From: Cryptococcus deneoformans JEC21
Taxonomy: Eukaryota; Basidiomycota; Tremellomycetes; Tremellales; Cryptococcaceae
Length of the DNA stretch: 64,000 bases
Assembly: GCF_000091045.1 (NCBI RefSeq)
Contig: NC_006692.1
Span: forward strand, 1,104,721 to 1,168,720
Direction: 5' to 3'
The position numbers were made by a program, and so were the translations under genes. Under the pieces are notes generated by a model that saw only the letters and a list, made by a program, of their open reading frames with translations, did not search any database and was not told where the DNA came from. Below are positions 1 to 12,890 of this stretch, piece after piece (positions within the stretch are counted from its first letter, which is position 1; each line of letters begins with the position of its first letter).

Positions 1-318
1 GGGTTGCTATTTGAGCCTCTTTGAGTAGGAAAAACTCGCGCGAAATCGCAATTATATATTTGTAAGCCCGCGACTTGAGCCGATGGCCATGCAGGAGACC
101 GGTGCTGGCCTCCACCTGGAAAGTTCTCGGACACGTAGATGGACACCGTGGCGAAGGTATTGGTTTTTGCTTTTGCCACAAATTAGAGAACGTCCACGAT
201 CACATCATCTTTTCAACCAGTTCCACTCCTGATTCCTGAACACTCACTGAAATACAACGTCCGCAGGTCGGAAGGAAGATCGAGGCGTCGTTCGCTACGG
301 GAACACGACTCCGCCGTT
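1..318. other. Upstream region of ERO1
   Basis: This stretch precedes the ERO1 start codon. I see no reading frame with splice signals or family motifs in it. It presumably holds the ERO1 promoter and leader, but no specific site could be assigned. Confidence 0.4.
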
Positions 319-2430
319 ATGCGTCTCACCGCGAAACTGGCAGTATTCAGTTTGGTCGCTGCAGTATCAGCACAACTAGACGGTTTAGGGAGCAGCAGCA
401 AAGCTGCTTTTGCTCTCAAACAAAAGCCTGATAGTAGAGTGGCTCGTAATGTGCTAGAGGGCAAATCGGAGGGCTACTGTTCTGTAAGCCCCACTTGTTT
501 CTAGACCAGTATTTGGTTCCAATAGCTGACATAGGTTATCCGTAGCCCTCTGGTCCCATTGAATCAACGCACTGTCTTTATGAGACAGTAGAGTCCCTTA
601 ACCAGCAATTGTTCCCAGTTTTACATGAGCTTGTGGAAACACCTTTCTTCAAACATTACAAAGTTGACCTATATAAAGAATGTCCGTTTTGGTACGAAAA
701 TGGGTTTTGTATGAACAGAAACTGTGGAGTTGAAGAGATGGATGAGGTGCGTCTTTCCGTGTGGTTTGTTTGGTAGTATGTTGACAGCTTGGGATAGAAT
801 GAGATACCCGAAAAATGGCGAGCAAGAGCATTGTCAGAGGTCAAAGTATCATCGGAGGTGAGTAATTACGAGCCTATAAAAACCTGGCTAACGTGATCGA
901 CATCAAAAGAGTGACGGTGTGTCCAGCTGCTACTTTAAAGAACAAGATTTCTGTTATGTCGAGGACGATGCGGATGCCAGTACGTTTTTGATCGATTATT
1001 ATGAGAGTCGTGCATCACATCTAATATCCATTGTAGATGGCCAGTATGTAGACTTAACTCTGAATCCTGAGAGATTTACCGGTTATGCTGGTGACTCTGC
1101 TCACAATGTTTGGAGAGCAATCTACGAAGAGAACTGCTTCGGTCTTTCGGAGGCATCCCTTTCCGAAATGTCTAAAGCTTCCGTTGGCATATCGGGTTTG
1201 GGAAGCAAGGGGAAAAGTGAGCTGGCGTCTGCTGTGGTAGGAGCTGGAGGTGTAAGCAAGCCGTCAAGAGGCATCAATGCTGCTCCTGGATGGGGCTTCT
1301 CCAAGCTGAGCGAAGGATGGGGAACAGAAATGGTAAAGGCACCACTTAACGGGGAGGAGATGTGTGAGGAAAAGAAGATCTACTATCGAGTCATCTCTGG
1401 TAAGTTACACTTTTCAGAGGTTGTCAACGGTAAACTCATTAGACGCTTGTAGGTCTTCATGCTTCTATTTCTATTCATATTTGCGCCGACTATCTTGATC
1501 AAACCACCGGCAAATGGGCGCCTAACCTTGAATGTTTCATCTCTCGTCTTGCTACCCATCCCGAACGCCTGTCCAACGTATATTTCAACGCTGTTCTGCT
1601 CCTTCGAGCTGTCGCGAGAGCTGCTCCGTATTTGGAAGCCTACGACATCAGTACATCGCCAGCCGGTCTGCTGAAAGAGGGTGATAAGAAGGCAAAGGCT
1701 CGTTTAGGAGAAGTCCTTTCTTTGGCTGGTGGACAGAGTATGGAGAAGGGCTTTGACGAGGCTGATTTCTTTGCTGGTGAAGACTCCGGGGTAAGTGACA
1801 TCCCTCTCTTGATACAGGTTGGTCCCTAACTTTTGAAATAGATCCTAAAGGAGCAATTCAAATCTCATTTCCGTAATGTTTCACGCATTATGGATTGCGT
1901 AGGATGCGATAAATGTCGCTTATGGGGTAAACTTCAAGTCTCTGGTATCGGAACAGCTTTGAAGATCCTTTTTGAGCTTGACGACAGGGCTCTCGAGTAA
2001 GTCCTCTCTCGGTTGTTCCAATAACCTAGCTAATCTTCATGACAGCCCTAAAGTTAACCCTGATCTTCTCCAACGCTCCGAAGTCGTTGCTCTTTTCAAC
2101 ACCCTTCATCGTATCAGTGAAAGCTTGGCGTCTGTGGAGCAGTTCAGACAAATCTATGCTGCCACCCAAAAGGCTGAGACCGAAGCTTCCAGAGCCAAAG
2201 CTCTAAAATCTGCCCGGAAGAAACACGTCCCTTCTCCAGTGGCCCCGCCGCCAGCGTTTAGCTTGACGAATATGGAACGTATTGGTGCTAGAATATGGGA
2301 GAAATTAAAGGGGAATTGTAAAGGGTGTTTAGAAATGTGTCTGCAGACTCTGGAGAGACGGAAGTTAGGAGAATTGGCCACTTCGTTTCGTAGATGGGTC
2401 GGAAGTATAGGACAAGATAGAGATCTATGA
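319..2430 (+). CDS. ERO1: Ero1, endoplasmic reticulum thiol oxidase
   Basis: Ero1 is the FAD-dependent oxidase of the ER lumen that re-oxidises protein disulfide isomerase and passes electrons to oxygen. I assemble seven exons: 319-483, 546-746, 798-857, 910-1399, 1453-1790, 1842-1996 and 2046-2430. All phases agree, giving about 597 aa. The N-terminus is a signal peptide ([18 protein letters not shown]). Exon 2 encodes the family block around [10 protein letters not shown] and [18 protein letters not shown]. It is followed by the shuttle-cysteine motif CMNRNC (C-x4-C). Exon 4 has [10 protein letters not shown] and [11 protein letters not shown]. Exon 6 holds the active-site CVGCDKC (CxxCxxC) next to the FAD pocket. 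Length fits fungal Ero1. The gene is convergent with the coiled-coil gene that ends at 2622. Confidence 0.95.
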
Positions 2431-2621
2431 GGACATTGTTCGTCCATTGTTAGTCATGTCATGAGCTTGTTGCACCTATTTTACTTCATCTTGCATCGTA
2501 AATTACGAAGGGGACACAAAATGCCCCATTTCAGATCTAATGAACATTGCTCTAATGCTTAGCTACATTTACAACTGGTTATCCAAGAAACATGTGCAGG
2601 TGTATGTCCATCTTATGTCTC

Positions 2622-4119
2622 TCATCTTCTTCTCTTAAAGTCCCTCTCATCAAGCCTGGCACCTTGTCCCTGGCCAAAGCTACCTCCTCTTACATGTCCT
2701 TGGAACGGGCCACTCCCCCCATTGCTATTCCCACTTCCGTTCAATGGTCTCCTTGTTCCTGCTGTACGGGGAAGACCTTGATGGGGTCCACCTCGCATAT
2801 CTCCTTGGGTTTGCACAGGCGTTTGCACATTAGCGGAGTTATCTGACCCTACAGCATTGGTAGAACCGGCTTTCAACGCCTTTCCGTGGAAACCACCCCT
2901 ATCTCCGCCAAGGCCCCGATTTAACCTATCTTGTAAGCTGCCTCGTCCGACAGAGGCGGGTTGGCCTCGAGTTGTGGATGCGGCAGAGGGAGTTGTACGG
3001 TCTGACACATTTTGTGGAAGTGGACCGAAATGGCTTTTATACGCTTTCAACTCTGAACGGGTTGATTCGACGACAGACAGGTGATGCGATAGGTCGGAGC
3101 TACAAGGACGGACGAGCATTTGTTGTTGACTTGCAAGCTACGCTATGGGAAACTGAAACTTACTCCAAAGATTCAATGATTGCTTTTGAATCTAAATACT
3201 GTTAGTAAAGAAGAAGAATTCAATACCGCACGACCTACCATCCAAAGTCTTCTTCCATTCTTCCTCGTCACCCCTTTGCCCTAACTGAAGCAACATCTCA
3301 CCCAGCTCTTCATTCTCTATCACAAGCTGTTTCACTCTTTCAACCACTCTTTCCAAATCCAGACCGCCTGCCCCTACCCTAGTTTGCGCAGTGCCAGATC
3401 CTGAAGGCGGTGCAAGGCCTACTGTACTAGGTCCAGAATCACCAGTTGTAGCAGCCATCTCAATATCGATATTGTTCTCTTGTGGAGGCAAAGATGATAT
3501 GGGCGAAAAGACCGGAGTCGGGGTTTGAGTGATTGATCCTCGTCTGGGTAAAGCTTGTCCCATAAAGGTGTATCGTAACGCATAGTTGTCTCTTGTCAAC
3601 TCAGCAATGTGTGTCCGAAGTATGCCTAGTAGAGGCAGGAGCGGTGTGGGTATCTCTATAGGCTGGTCAGGTTGGGATATGGATGAGCTTGAGGAGGGAT
3701 CGGCAATAGGAATAGTTGGATTGCTATGTGTTGGGAAACGGGCTTTGAGAGCAGAAAGCTCAGCCTGTACGACTTAGCAAGAGCGGGGAGAAACAAAGTA
3801 CAAGGATCACTAACCGCCAAGGAGTTCCGTTCCTCCTCAAGTTCAAGCACTCGCCGGCACAGTCTAATCTCGTTCTCTGAAGGAGGCGTCTGCTTAGGCC
3901 GGATGCTTGCAGACGCCGAAGCCTCAAGCTACATATGGTCAGTTCTTCTTACTAATGGAACATACTGGCGTTGAAGATTGCATACCTCGTATTCGGGCTC
4001 TGCAAAAGGTGATCCTGTCAATACGGGTTTCTACGAGATAGCAGCAGGAATGTCCACGGCTTCAGTGGGTAGGACTCACCGTCTTCGTCTCGCAGCAGAT
4101 CCTCAAAATCCTCGTCCAT
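2622..4119 (-). CDS. Coiled-coil protein with RGG-rich tail, unknown function
   Basis: I do not recognise this gene with confidence. The start ATG at 4119 gives MDEDFEDLLRDEDG. Short exons follow, joined by introns near 4075-4021, 3985-3932, 3813-3764, 3229-3190 and 3170-3138. The middle has heptad-like helices (EIRLCRRVLELEEERNSLA; LERVVERVKQLVIENEELG). The C-terminal third is low-complexity and rich in Gly and Arg, with GDRGGFHGK and HVRGGSFGQGQG, and ends in a basic DFKRRR. The ENEELG segment followed by further helices faintly resembles the WTAP/Mum2 family of m6A-writer cofactors, but this is only an impression. RGG tails are common in RNA-binding proteins. The last two splice junctions were chosen because they keep the frame open and use a CTAAC branch site. 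Confidence 0.6.
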
Positions 4120-4392
4120 AATGAAGTATTGATCTGTTGACTATTATACTTATTATACTTGTTAAGATGGAACCATGGGTTACCTTGCAAGCTTGAAAGA
4201 TGAAGTATGGGCGGAGAAAAGAAATCAACGTTCCACTTGTAGTTCGTTGTGCGAAGTGTCGAACGCGAACCGCGGTGCCCCGCCAAACTAGCAACGACAT
4301 CCCACTCTTCTCCAGGCATCACATCTGACTTTTTGACTCTCTGCCTTGATACTAGAGCCGCAGCACCCGTGCAACAGACGAAAACACCTGCA

Positions 4393-5357
4393 ATGTACAA
4401 TACAATACGTCTGTCTGCCATCAAAATACCTTCAGAACCAGTAGATAAGGAAGTAAGCGTGTAATGGCTGCTGCTCTCCTCGTCTTCTGGAACATCTCTG
4501 ACTCGCACGCGCCATAGACATTTGATAAACTAACAAGTCTGATTGATCTGCCTGGACGAGAGCGTCTGAAGCGATTTCGGCTACATGACGATGCCCTTCG
4601 TGAGCTTCTTTCGTTATATTAGGCTCTAATTATTCGCTGACAAAACATATTGCTATAGGATCGTTAGTGGCTCGGCTCACCGTGACTTGGTATCTGCATA
4701 CCAACGGACTTTTGCCTCCAGGGGAACTACCTACATTTGGTAGAAAGGCTAAGGGTAAACCTACTCTAGTGTGTAATGTCTCTCACTTCGTGGCAATACC
4801 CTGACACCACTTAGTCCACACCCAACCTCGAGCCTCGTCTAGAGTTCAACAACACACACGAAGGCTCCTATATTCTATTTACCACACTCCGTTCACATTC
4901 ACCTTTAGCATGTGTCGGCATAGATATCATGAAACACCCAGAGGACCCATTTCCAACGCAAGAGGGGATATCCGATCAGCTCACGCTGCTCGAAAAGCAG
5001 TCCCTTGCTATGCCCCTGAGTCTCAGAGATCGTTCATTACGACTAACCAAGCTTTGGTCAGTCAAGGAAGCATATACAAAAGCTATAGGCGAGGGTATTA
5101 CTTTCGGACTAGAAAGGATAGAAGTCGAATTATCAGCAGGTGCTGGTAAGGTGGAGAGCATCAGGGTGGATGGCAGAGACGTAGATGAAAGAGGGTGGGA
5201 ATGGAGAGTAGGTGACATAGGAGAAGATTATGGCTGGGCAGTGTGGTGGAGAGGGGGTGACGTAGAAAGAGAGCTGTTAATTGATCATATCTCATGGGAA
5301 GATTTTGCTAGACCATTATTAGATCTAGCAGAAAGCCGTTTAACGAGCAATACATAG
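4393..5357 (+). CDS. LYS5: 4'-phosphopantetheinyl transferase (Lys5/Sfp type)
   Basis: The enzyme moves the phosphopantetheine arm of CoA onto a serine of carrier domains, such as the alpha-aminoadipate reductase of lysine synthesis or any polyketide or peptide synthases. Four exons fit in phase: 4393-4452, 4518-4599, 4659-4768 and 4815-5357, about 264 aa. Family motifs are visible in order: a KGKP segment before the substrate site, FNNTHEGSYI (the usual N-x-SH position, here NTH), VGIDIM (magnesium-binding Asp) and LWSVKEAYTKAIGEG (the WxxKEAxxK signature). An upstream in-frame ATG at 4249 would add about 48 residues. I prefer 4393 because family similarity begins there. The gene is divergent from the coiled-coil gene starting at 4119. 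Confidence 0.88.
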
Positions 5358-5421
5358 ATAATGATTTATGGTAATCCCTTCTAAAAACACATTACAACCT
5401 TTTCGTCTCCACACGTCTCGC

Positions 5422-8400
5422 CTAGTGCATACCAGCGGTAGCCTCCAAAAAGCGTACAACGTCGGCTCGCGATGCCTCTTCCTTTCCTAATCTGACATGT
5501 TCGTGGGACGATGTTCCTTGAATGATTTCCTGTGCGCGCTCGTCATCAAAGAATTCCGTGTCGAGGAACTTTTGCACACTTGGTTCATCTTCAGCTTTTT
5601 CTATTCAATGTGACGATCACAGCGGACAACTCACAAGTCTCCGTCAACAAATCCTGCAGTATCTTTGCCCACAAGATTAGACCCCGCTCTCCTCCAGTTA
5701 CTCCACCCGACCTCTCCTGGACCTTTCCAAATTTTGCTCATATTACGCTGGAGATCGTCCAGGGTTCTCGAAGACCTGGTACCAAGCTCGCCGATGATAC
5801 CGAGACGGCCCTCACGAGTAGCGAATAGGACATCGGGAATGATGATTTCAGGAGCGGTGGTTGTCGGGACAAGGGAGCCTATACGGTTTGGCATAAGTAC
5901 TCATAGCCGACACATGTCAAAGGCCAAACTTACCACTTTGGAAACGAGTGACTTCCTCATGCAGCCCGAAGGTCGCCGCCCTTTCAAGCTTCTGATTCAG
6001 CCTATATGTCAGGAGATTCGAATATGCCTTTATAATTAATTAGTACCCTTCACATCGTTAACCTGGGCCTTGCAAGGACGCACATCGCTGATGACAACGC
6101 CATCTCCCTTATCTTTCAACAAACCCAAGGCTGTCACACCATGTGTAGCCATGTTCCTTTCGTCATCATAGATCATACCATCACCCTCGTCGACATTAAG
6201 CACGATAACGCTACGCATGCCGTCGCCTACGATGAGAGCGCCCTCTGGGCGGATGTGACTAGGTGGTAAGACAGAAAGTGAGGAAATGACGTAGGCAGAA
6301 GCCCAAGAGGATGTTTCTTCCAGTTCAACGGGGTTATGATCCAGGCGGTGGATTGTAAGCTACAAGGAGTTAGGAGATATGATTATCAGGGCAGTGGAAA
6401 CCGTGGCTTTGAACGTACCTTGCTCCCCGCTGCAACAGCCAAGAAACCATGGATCTCCTCTAGGGCATAAACAGCACCCACCGTAGCTAGTTCTGCTTTG
6501 ATTTTGATATCCCACCCGCCTCCTGCATCACCTTCTTTGAATTCGAGGAGCAAAACCCTACCCTCTCTGACTACGGCAAGGTTACCTTCATCCCAGGATG
6601 AATCTTCGCCATCATCTGCAGGTAAAAATGCTGTGCCGACAGCGAGATAAATGCGACCGGTGAGGAATACAGATCGGAGGGATGTGACTAGCTCGCGTCC
6701 TCGGAGGGAGAAACTCGATAGTGCTACGAAATAATGTCAATTCAAGACGATCCCAGAAGACATAAGTTACGTACGTTCAAGACTTGTTCCATCTCGGATT
6801 TGCACAAAGTTTTCTTCCTCCACATCGCCATCTCTGAGTTGAGTCCTTCTTGTCGACCCACATGCGATAGCCTTGTACTCGTCCATATAGGTCAGCTTGG
6901 AGATGGATTCATTGCCAGTATCGCATGTTTGTACATGGAGCTTCTTCAAAGAATTGACTTTCACCAAGGACAGTCCTGAAGTGCGGGAGAAGAGAGCAAA
7001 AACTGGACCTGATGAAGTATCCACCGAAGTAGCGGCCATGACATTCTAGTTTTATCTGTCAGTCGGAATTCACAATGTTCTAATATTTGGACACTTACCT
7101 TTATATTGACAGAAGAAAACTCAATTCTATCTTTCGACTCAAAGATTACACTCATCCTCTCTGTCAAGCCAACACTAATAACCTTCTCGTCTCCGTGAGT
7201 GCTTTCACAAGGGTGTAGAACCAATGGCCGCAGTCCCAAGGAGGTGGTTTTCGAAGATTTGACCATCAATCCTTCTGCTTCGCCGCTGTCACTGGTGTTT
7301 AGATCGTAAATATGAAGCAACCCGTTGTCCAAACCTGAAAGAAGTTGTATACCCGCCGGATAGAATGGGTGCGAACGTAGTTGAAGAGAAGTGGCAGATG
7401 ATTCGCTTTGGATAGATAGACCATCCACCCCATTGGAAATCTGAGAGAGCGTATATACAAAAGTCTTGGCCATCCATGTAGATATGACGATGATGGGAGA
7501 TGAAGAACCGGAGCTGCTGGAAATGGCAACAGCTGACACTTCTTCTTTCACGTCAATAGTCCTATTTGCAAGTCAGCTAGGTTGTAAGCCAAAGAGACTT
7601 GAGCACTCACCCTTGAGGACTGAAGCCTGTGTTTGACACATGGAAAACTACAAGGCTTCCTCCCTTCTTAGCCACGACAGCCCAATCTGCAGTCACTTGT
7701 GCACAAACTATCTCCGTCTCCTTATCAACCTCCACTTGTGCTTCAAGCTGGCCAACACTCAAGTCAGACCATAAGGAAAGACCACGCGGAGTGACCTGAG
7801 CCAAAAGCTCGGCGCCAGGCAGGATTCCAGCAGCCAAAGTTTCCGAGTTGAAGATTACGTCGGTAATGGGGATGGCCGAGATCTCCGGCTGGAGTTGAAG
7901 GAGTATTGTGGAAGTAGAAGTGGAAAGAAGTAGACGCGGAATTGCAGTAGAATCCGTCAACGGCCACATCTTCTGAACGTCATGAAGGCCTTGAATGGTA
8001 ACGAGTTCTTCAAGACCAACGCCGCTACGGACGACTCGTAGGGAATTACTTTCGGAGGCACCAGAAGCCAAAACTAGGTGTGACTGCGACCAATCAGATT
8101 TTTATTAACAGGGGCGAAGGAAGGAGCTCACCAGATTTCCACCCTCGTCTTTCACAACACATAAATCTTTCACAGGGGCGATATTCATCCACCTTTCAAG
8201 TATCTCTGGGCCCCCATCTGTATCGTTTCTGTCTTTCCCAATCTCATACAAAACTTCCCACTTATCCGCTTGATCTCCGATAGGACTAGTTACTGCACGG
8301 CCTTTACCCTTGCCTGACGAAACGCTTGACGAGGATTCCACCTTTGGGAGGCGAAGGAGGACAGAGTCTGCTACGGCGGACGATACAAATAAATGTGAAG

Positions 8401-9835
8401 AGTCGAGGTAAGTTATAGAGGAGGGTGGGGAAGATGCACCAAGATAAGTTCTCAATACTCTTACTCTTCCGTCGGTTCCAGCCCCCAAACCCTTCTCAAA
8501 CTCCCATCCGAACGCTGTAAAAGCTCCATACTCATCTCCAATTACCACGCTCGCCCCACTTCCATGATCTTCGATCACGGTCGCAGCTATTACAGTTCCG
8601 AAACCTTGCCGGCTTCTCCATACAGGGCGAAGATCCCATTGCAATTCTTCGTTCTGATTATCCACAGTTTTGGTACCCATGCTGGATTTTCGGCGTTTGG
8701 CGTTGCCACTGCTCAACTCTGTCTGAGGGCTTCGACGAGCGTTTGCGCGAGGAGAAGAGGCTGGGACGGAGACAGCAGACATGCGTCGCACGGCCTTTGG
8801 TGACTGAGGGCTATTTTCGCCGAGAGTATAAAGAACCGAATGCTCGTCGCCAATTACCAGAAGTGTTCGCTGCCCGTTGGGCAATTCGGAAGGTATGGGG
8901 ACGACACGCCTGGCGGCGGGGCAAGAGAATGGCACTGCGTTAAAGTCCGAGTCTTCGGATATGGACTGTCGGCTTGTAGGGGATACCAGATCTACCGATT
9001 TTGAGAGTGGATTGAATGAATGAGCAGAGAGGGAAAGGGAACGAGCTTGCAAGCGAAGCTCATTGCTCGCAGACAACCAAACGAGAGTTACTACAGGTCC
9101 GTTTAGGGTGGCTGGAAGGAAACTCAGATGCAAAAGGTTATGCTCTCGGATACTAATAAACGTCAGATGTAAGTCATTAACAATCGGTTGTTGACTACTT
9201 ACTTGATGTTGAAATTGTCCTTAATTTTTAATCTTGTTTCGCCTTCGGGGGTCGGTATTGTACTGCTTCTTTTTTTCTTACCGCTTGAACCCTTATCAAG
9301 CTCTATCTCAAGACATGACAGCACACCTATCCACAAGCTGACGAGTGCAACTCGTTCCTGGGCCACAACCCCTGTGAAGAATTCTGCTTGCCTAAGCGTC
9401 GGAGTTGGTGGTGTAAGAGATGTGGAGGATGTAATTATGAGCTTGCCGGTAGTGATGTCAAAGGTTACCAATAGGAGATGAGCTTGGGGAGGTGCAAGCA
9501 AAATTAAGACATGAGGCCGGGAATCCTTTATAAATACCACATTAGCACTCTCAAGATAATCTACTTATCAACCCGCATACCTCGATTGAGACTTGGTCAA
9601 TTCCTACTACCGTACCCCAGACCTCTATTTCCGACCTCCATACCAGACCATTTTCTGTTACGTCCCATGCTTCAATTTTATTCGGTTTGGCGACAACGAG
9701 AGATGTGTGATTATCAGTAAGCGATGTTGTACGGAGACTACCCAAGATCGGGGTCGGGGTGAGAGCCTAGAAGATGTGTGAGTCTATATTGGATCCAGAA
9801 AAGGTATGATGACTTACAGATGCTATGTACAGCAT
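5422..9835 (-). CDS. DDB1: DDB1-like UV-damaged-DNA-binding / CUL4 adaptor protein
   Basis: DDB1 is a triple beta-propeller adaptor that links substrate receptors to the CUL4 ubiquitin ligase and acts in nucleotide excision repair and chromatin control. The start MLYIAS at 9835 splices to ALTPTPILGSLRT and VVAKPNKIEAWDV, which line up with the first propeller of DDB1 (VVTAQKPTAV; IAKNTRLEIY). Further matches are RVLRTYLGAS with SITYLDSSHLFV, and SGASESNSLRVVRSGVGLEE with MWPL, which is the family's central signature. The C-terminal domain shows KDTAGFVDGDL and ends RADVVRFLEATAGMH, comparable to the DDB1 C-terminus. About a dozen exons are separated by short introns, with a protein of roughly 1.2 thousand residues. 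Rse1 and CPSF160 share the fold, but the N- and C-terminal matches favour DDB1. A possible upstream ORF lies in the leader. Confidence 0.88.
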
Positions 9836-9857
9836 CTTTATACCCTCCTGGTGAGAC

Positions 9858-9959
9858 TTATTCCAATTTATCGCTGATATTGAAGTATAGGTGAAGAGTT
9901 GAGCCCTCGAAGGTGCTGTGGTCGCCGAGGTCGATGCAGAAGGAAGAAGATGTTGTCAT
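9858..9959 (-). promoter_or_regulatory. Possible upstream ORF in the DDB1 leader
   Basis: A 34-codon ATG-to-TAA frame lies 23 bases before the DDB1 start codon on the same strand. If transcription begins upstream of it, it could lower DDB1 translation. An alternative is that it forms part of an untranslated intron or promoter. There is no transcript evidence. Confidence 0.3.
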
Positions 9960-11909
9960 TGGAGCGGATATTGCCGACACCGAAGTGGAGGTGGTGGCAT
10001 CATCGTCGGCAAGCAACGAACAGCGAACAAGGAGGGGACATCATCCGCCGTACGTAGTACGAGGACTATATAGATGTACATCAAAGCATTACAGCTTTCC
10101 ACTTACACGCAAGTTAGTAGCAACGAGCGAAAGATTCATACAGAAACCTCAGACTAGAGTTTATGAATGCCTCGAAGGTGGTAACGGTAGGGAGGTCCAC
10201 TTAGTTTTCAGACTATCTTGGGTTGTTAGAAGCAGCACCAATTGTTAAACGGTGCCGGCGCTGATGTGGTCAGTTACGTCGTGCGTGGCATCTCTTCATT
10301 GTTCATTCCTTGCTTTTGATTGTTTGATTGATCAGCCGTAACAAATGATAATGTACCTACAACAGTTTCGTTGCTACTATAAACAACATAATTATACCTA
10401 TCTACTACTACCTGCGCAAGAAGGGGCTCATTCAGTCATTCCTCTCTCGCATAAATGGATAGTACGCGTAGTGGACGGGCCGATGACTAGCACCACCTTT
10501 CGGCTGCCAGCAAAAGCTTGCTTCATTCCCCAATAACGCCGTTACAGCGGCAATCAAATCGACCCTCGTCTCTTCTCTGCTAGAAGATGATCAAGATTAC
10601 ACAACCTGATTCTTAATGAAAAAAAGGACGGGAGCGGGCAATAACTAACGACAAGAGGCGCTTGGCAACGTTGCCGGTAGGTGCTACTACTGGATCGAAT
10701 TGGATCAGATCCCGTTAGTGTCTGCCGTAAAAGGTGTTTTGAAAGTAAGATAATAGCCAACAACAGGGAAGTTGTTGCTCCATGAGCAATTTTATTAATG
10801 ATTCCTGTGCTTGGAATATGGGTTTAGATACCAAATGAACCGTCAATCTATGGCTTGTTCGGCGTACAATCTTCAAATAAATTGCGAAGTAGCGGCTGCC
10901 ATAGATCGGTATTCTGGAGATCCAATGAAATCAGATCTAGACGAGCGGGTCCGGGAAGGTGAGGCGAAGGGGCTTTTTGGTTATATAGCAGGGATGTTGC
11001 ACAGTAGTGGGACTTGTGAAGATGGATACTCTTGGTATTAAAGCCCACATACCTACCTCACATCCATTCCACCTGCCTTCTGTTGTTGACCAACTGCTCC
11101 GCCCAGTTCAGGTACACCAGACCTTCTTAACCAGCACCACCAGCTTTGTAGTTTTGTAGAGGAGAAAGCCAGGTGGTTAATCAGATGTCCAGTGATGCAC
11201 ATAGATCCATGAGCTGTTGCCCGTATCTGTCTGGACCATCCCAGACCCTGGTATGGTAGTGAAGAATCATAATAAACAAAACCATCGAAAAATGATGTCC
11301 AGCGAGTACGTACGCCCACATCATGGGCATGCATGCAGTGCGCGGTAGCGCGGCAACGAAAGATCAAAAGATCAATTGCAACGTCCGTTATCGGACGTGG
11401 ATCAAACTTGTAGTTACGTAACGCGTGCCTAGCATTGTGAGGCGGTTTTACATTGCCGAGTGCCGAATCGTCATTTATTTATATGTCCGGAACACATTTT
11501 GAGAAAGTGAGCAACGAAGACAAGCAGATGCCCGATGAGGCAGCCAGCAAGCCTAGGAAGCAGCGGTTGTTTGTTTGATGCATGGCTATGCCACATTTAC
11601 ATCTTCTCCTGTGTTGTGCCCTACCAGAGCTCTCCGAATTGAGAATAAACTTTGGAGGCCAAGAACGATCACTTCCAGACCACAGCATTCTTTGATTAAA
11701 AAAAAGCCCTTGTGAGTTCAGCTTCCGCCGCCTGTAACCTCCACTTTCCCCATCGCAACCTTGTCAAATTCAGAGCAGAGTGCTCATGAATCCGCATTGC
11801 AGTTCACACTCATATTCCCATCACTCTTTACCTGCTGCTTATCTTATTACCCACCGCCGGTGTTCCCACTCTTCGAGTGCATACGCTACCACCACTCAGG
11901 TTACCCATA
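9960..11909. other. Long intergenic region without a supported gene
   Basis: About 1.9 kb between the DDB1 leader and the basic unknown protein. Open frames here are short, mostly lack ATG starts or splice partners, and show no recognisable motifs. It contains the DDB1 promoter and possibly non-coding RNA, but nothing can be assigned from sequence alone. Confidence 0.5.
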
Positions 11910-12890
11910 ATGCCTCCCATAGCGATCCGTTTTCTCTATCCACCCTCCTTCGGCCACCCGGGCGGCGCCAAATCCCACACCCGTGTCACCCCACGCATCA
12001 TCCTCGACCGGCCTCTCCCTGTCACATCCACCGCCATCCCCCCTTCCCCACTTATCAGCTCATCATCTACCACTCCCAGCGACGCGGGTGTTCAAACACC
12101 CCAGACTGACGTGTCTTTCCAATCCGCACAAAACCGGAAACGAAAAGCCGCCACGGTGGCAAATGGTCCCTCCCCCAAGACAAGGTGTGTGACGATCAAA
12201 CCCCTCTTCAGACCAATCTTGGAGAGGTGTGCAGCCTATGATCCGTCGGTAGACCAGTCGACGGTAAAGCCGACACATTCTGCGGGTTTGGCCAATGGCG
12301 AACAGCAGTATTTGCATCCCTATTCCCCGACTTCAGACTGGGGAAACCATAGAGCAGCGAAGCCTTCTAGGGAAGAGGAGATTAGGGATGAGAGACTGGC
12401 GAAAGTGAAGAAGATGAACAAGGATGAGAAGAAGGCTAGGAAAGAAGGGATCACGAGGATGCAGGAGTTGGTCAAGGAAATGAAGGCCGGTGCCAAGGGC
12501 GAAGTCTACGTCCCCAAGAGTAGCGAGGAGATTGCCGCAAATAACACTCCTAGCGTTGGTACTCCTGTGCCCTCTGAGACTCCTGCATCAGGCATCAAGG
12601 CAACCAAGAATGGAAAGGTAAAAAAATCTCCAGCTTCTCAATCCAACACCCATATGTCACCAACCAATTCCCACGGCACACGAGCCAAGTCTCATTCTCC
12701 CCCTTCCAAAAAGTCTGCTCTTCAGCCAGAGGAGGTGGTTGAGGCTCCGCAGACTGTGCCGCTCGCCAGTGGCAAGATAAAGCCTGGTCGGAAGAAGGCT
12801 GCCGTCCCAGAAGCCAGTGTTTTTTTGAGGGAGAGAAGTAGGAGATACTCCGGCTCAGACGAGAATGATGGCATAAGGTCAAGTTTATAA
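11910..12890 (+). CDS. Basic low-complexity protein, unknown function
   Basis: A single-exon frame of about 326 aa. I use the ATG at 11910 (MPPIAIRFLYP). An in-frame upstream codon at 11877 is less attractive because it would add only low-complexity residues. The protein is not recognised. It is rich in Pro, Ser, Lys and Arg. A charged, probably helical stretch (REEEIRDERLAKVKKMNKDE) sits near residues 155-190, and several Lys-rich patches look like nuclear localisation signals (NRKRKAA; NGKVKKSPAS; KIKPGRKKAA). The 3' side runs into a T-rich, gene-free interval. A nuclear role is inference from composition only. Confidence 0.6.
   Translation: MPPIAIRFLYPPSFGHPGGAKSHTRVTPRIILDRPLPVTSTAIPPSPLISSSSTTPSDAGVQTPQTDVSFQSAQNRKRKAATVANGPSPKTRCVTIKPLFRPILERCAAYDPSVDQSTVKPTHSAGLANGEQQYLHPYSPTSDWGNHRAAKPSREEEIRDERLAKVKKMNKDEKKARKEGITRMQELVKEMKAGAKGEVYVPKSSEEIAANNTPSVGTPVPSETPASGIKATKNGKVKKSPASQSNTHMSPTNSHGTRAKSHSPPSKKSALQPEEVVEAPQTVPLASGKIKPGRKKAAVPEASVFLRERSRRYSGSDENDGIRSSL

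Noticed and set aside
11053..11367. Minus-strand frame in the intergenic region
   Set aside because: No motif, no partner exon and a sequence typical of random frames.
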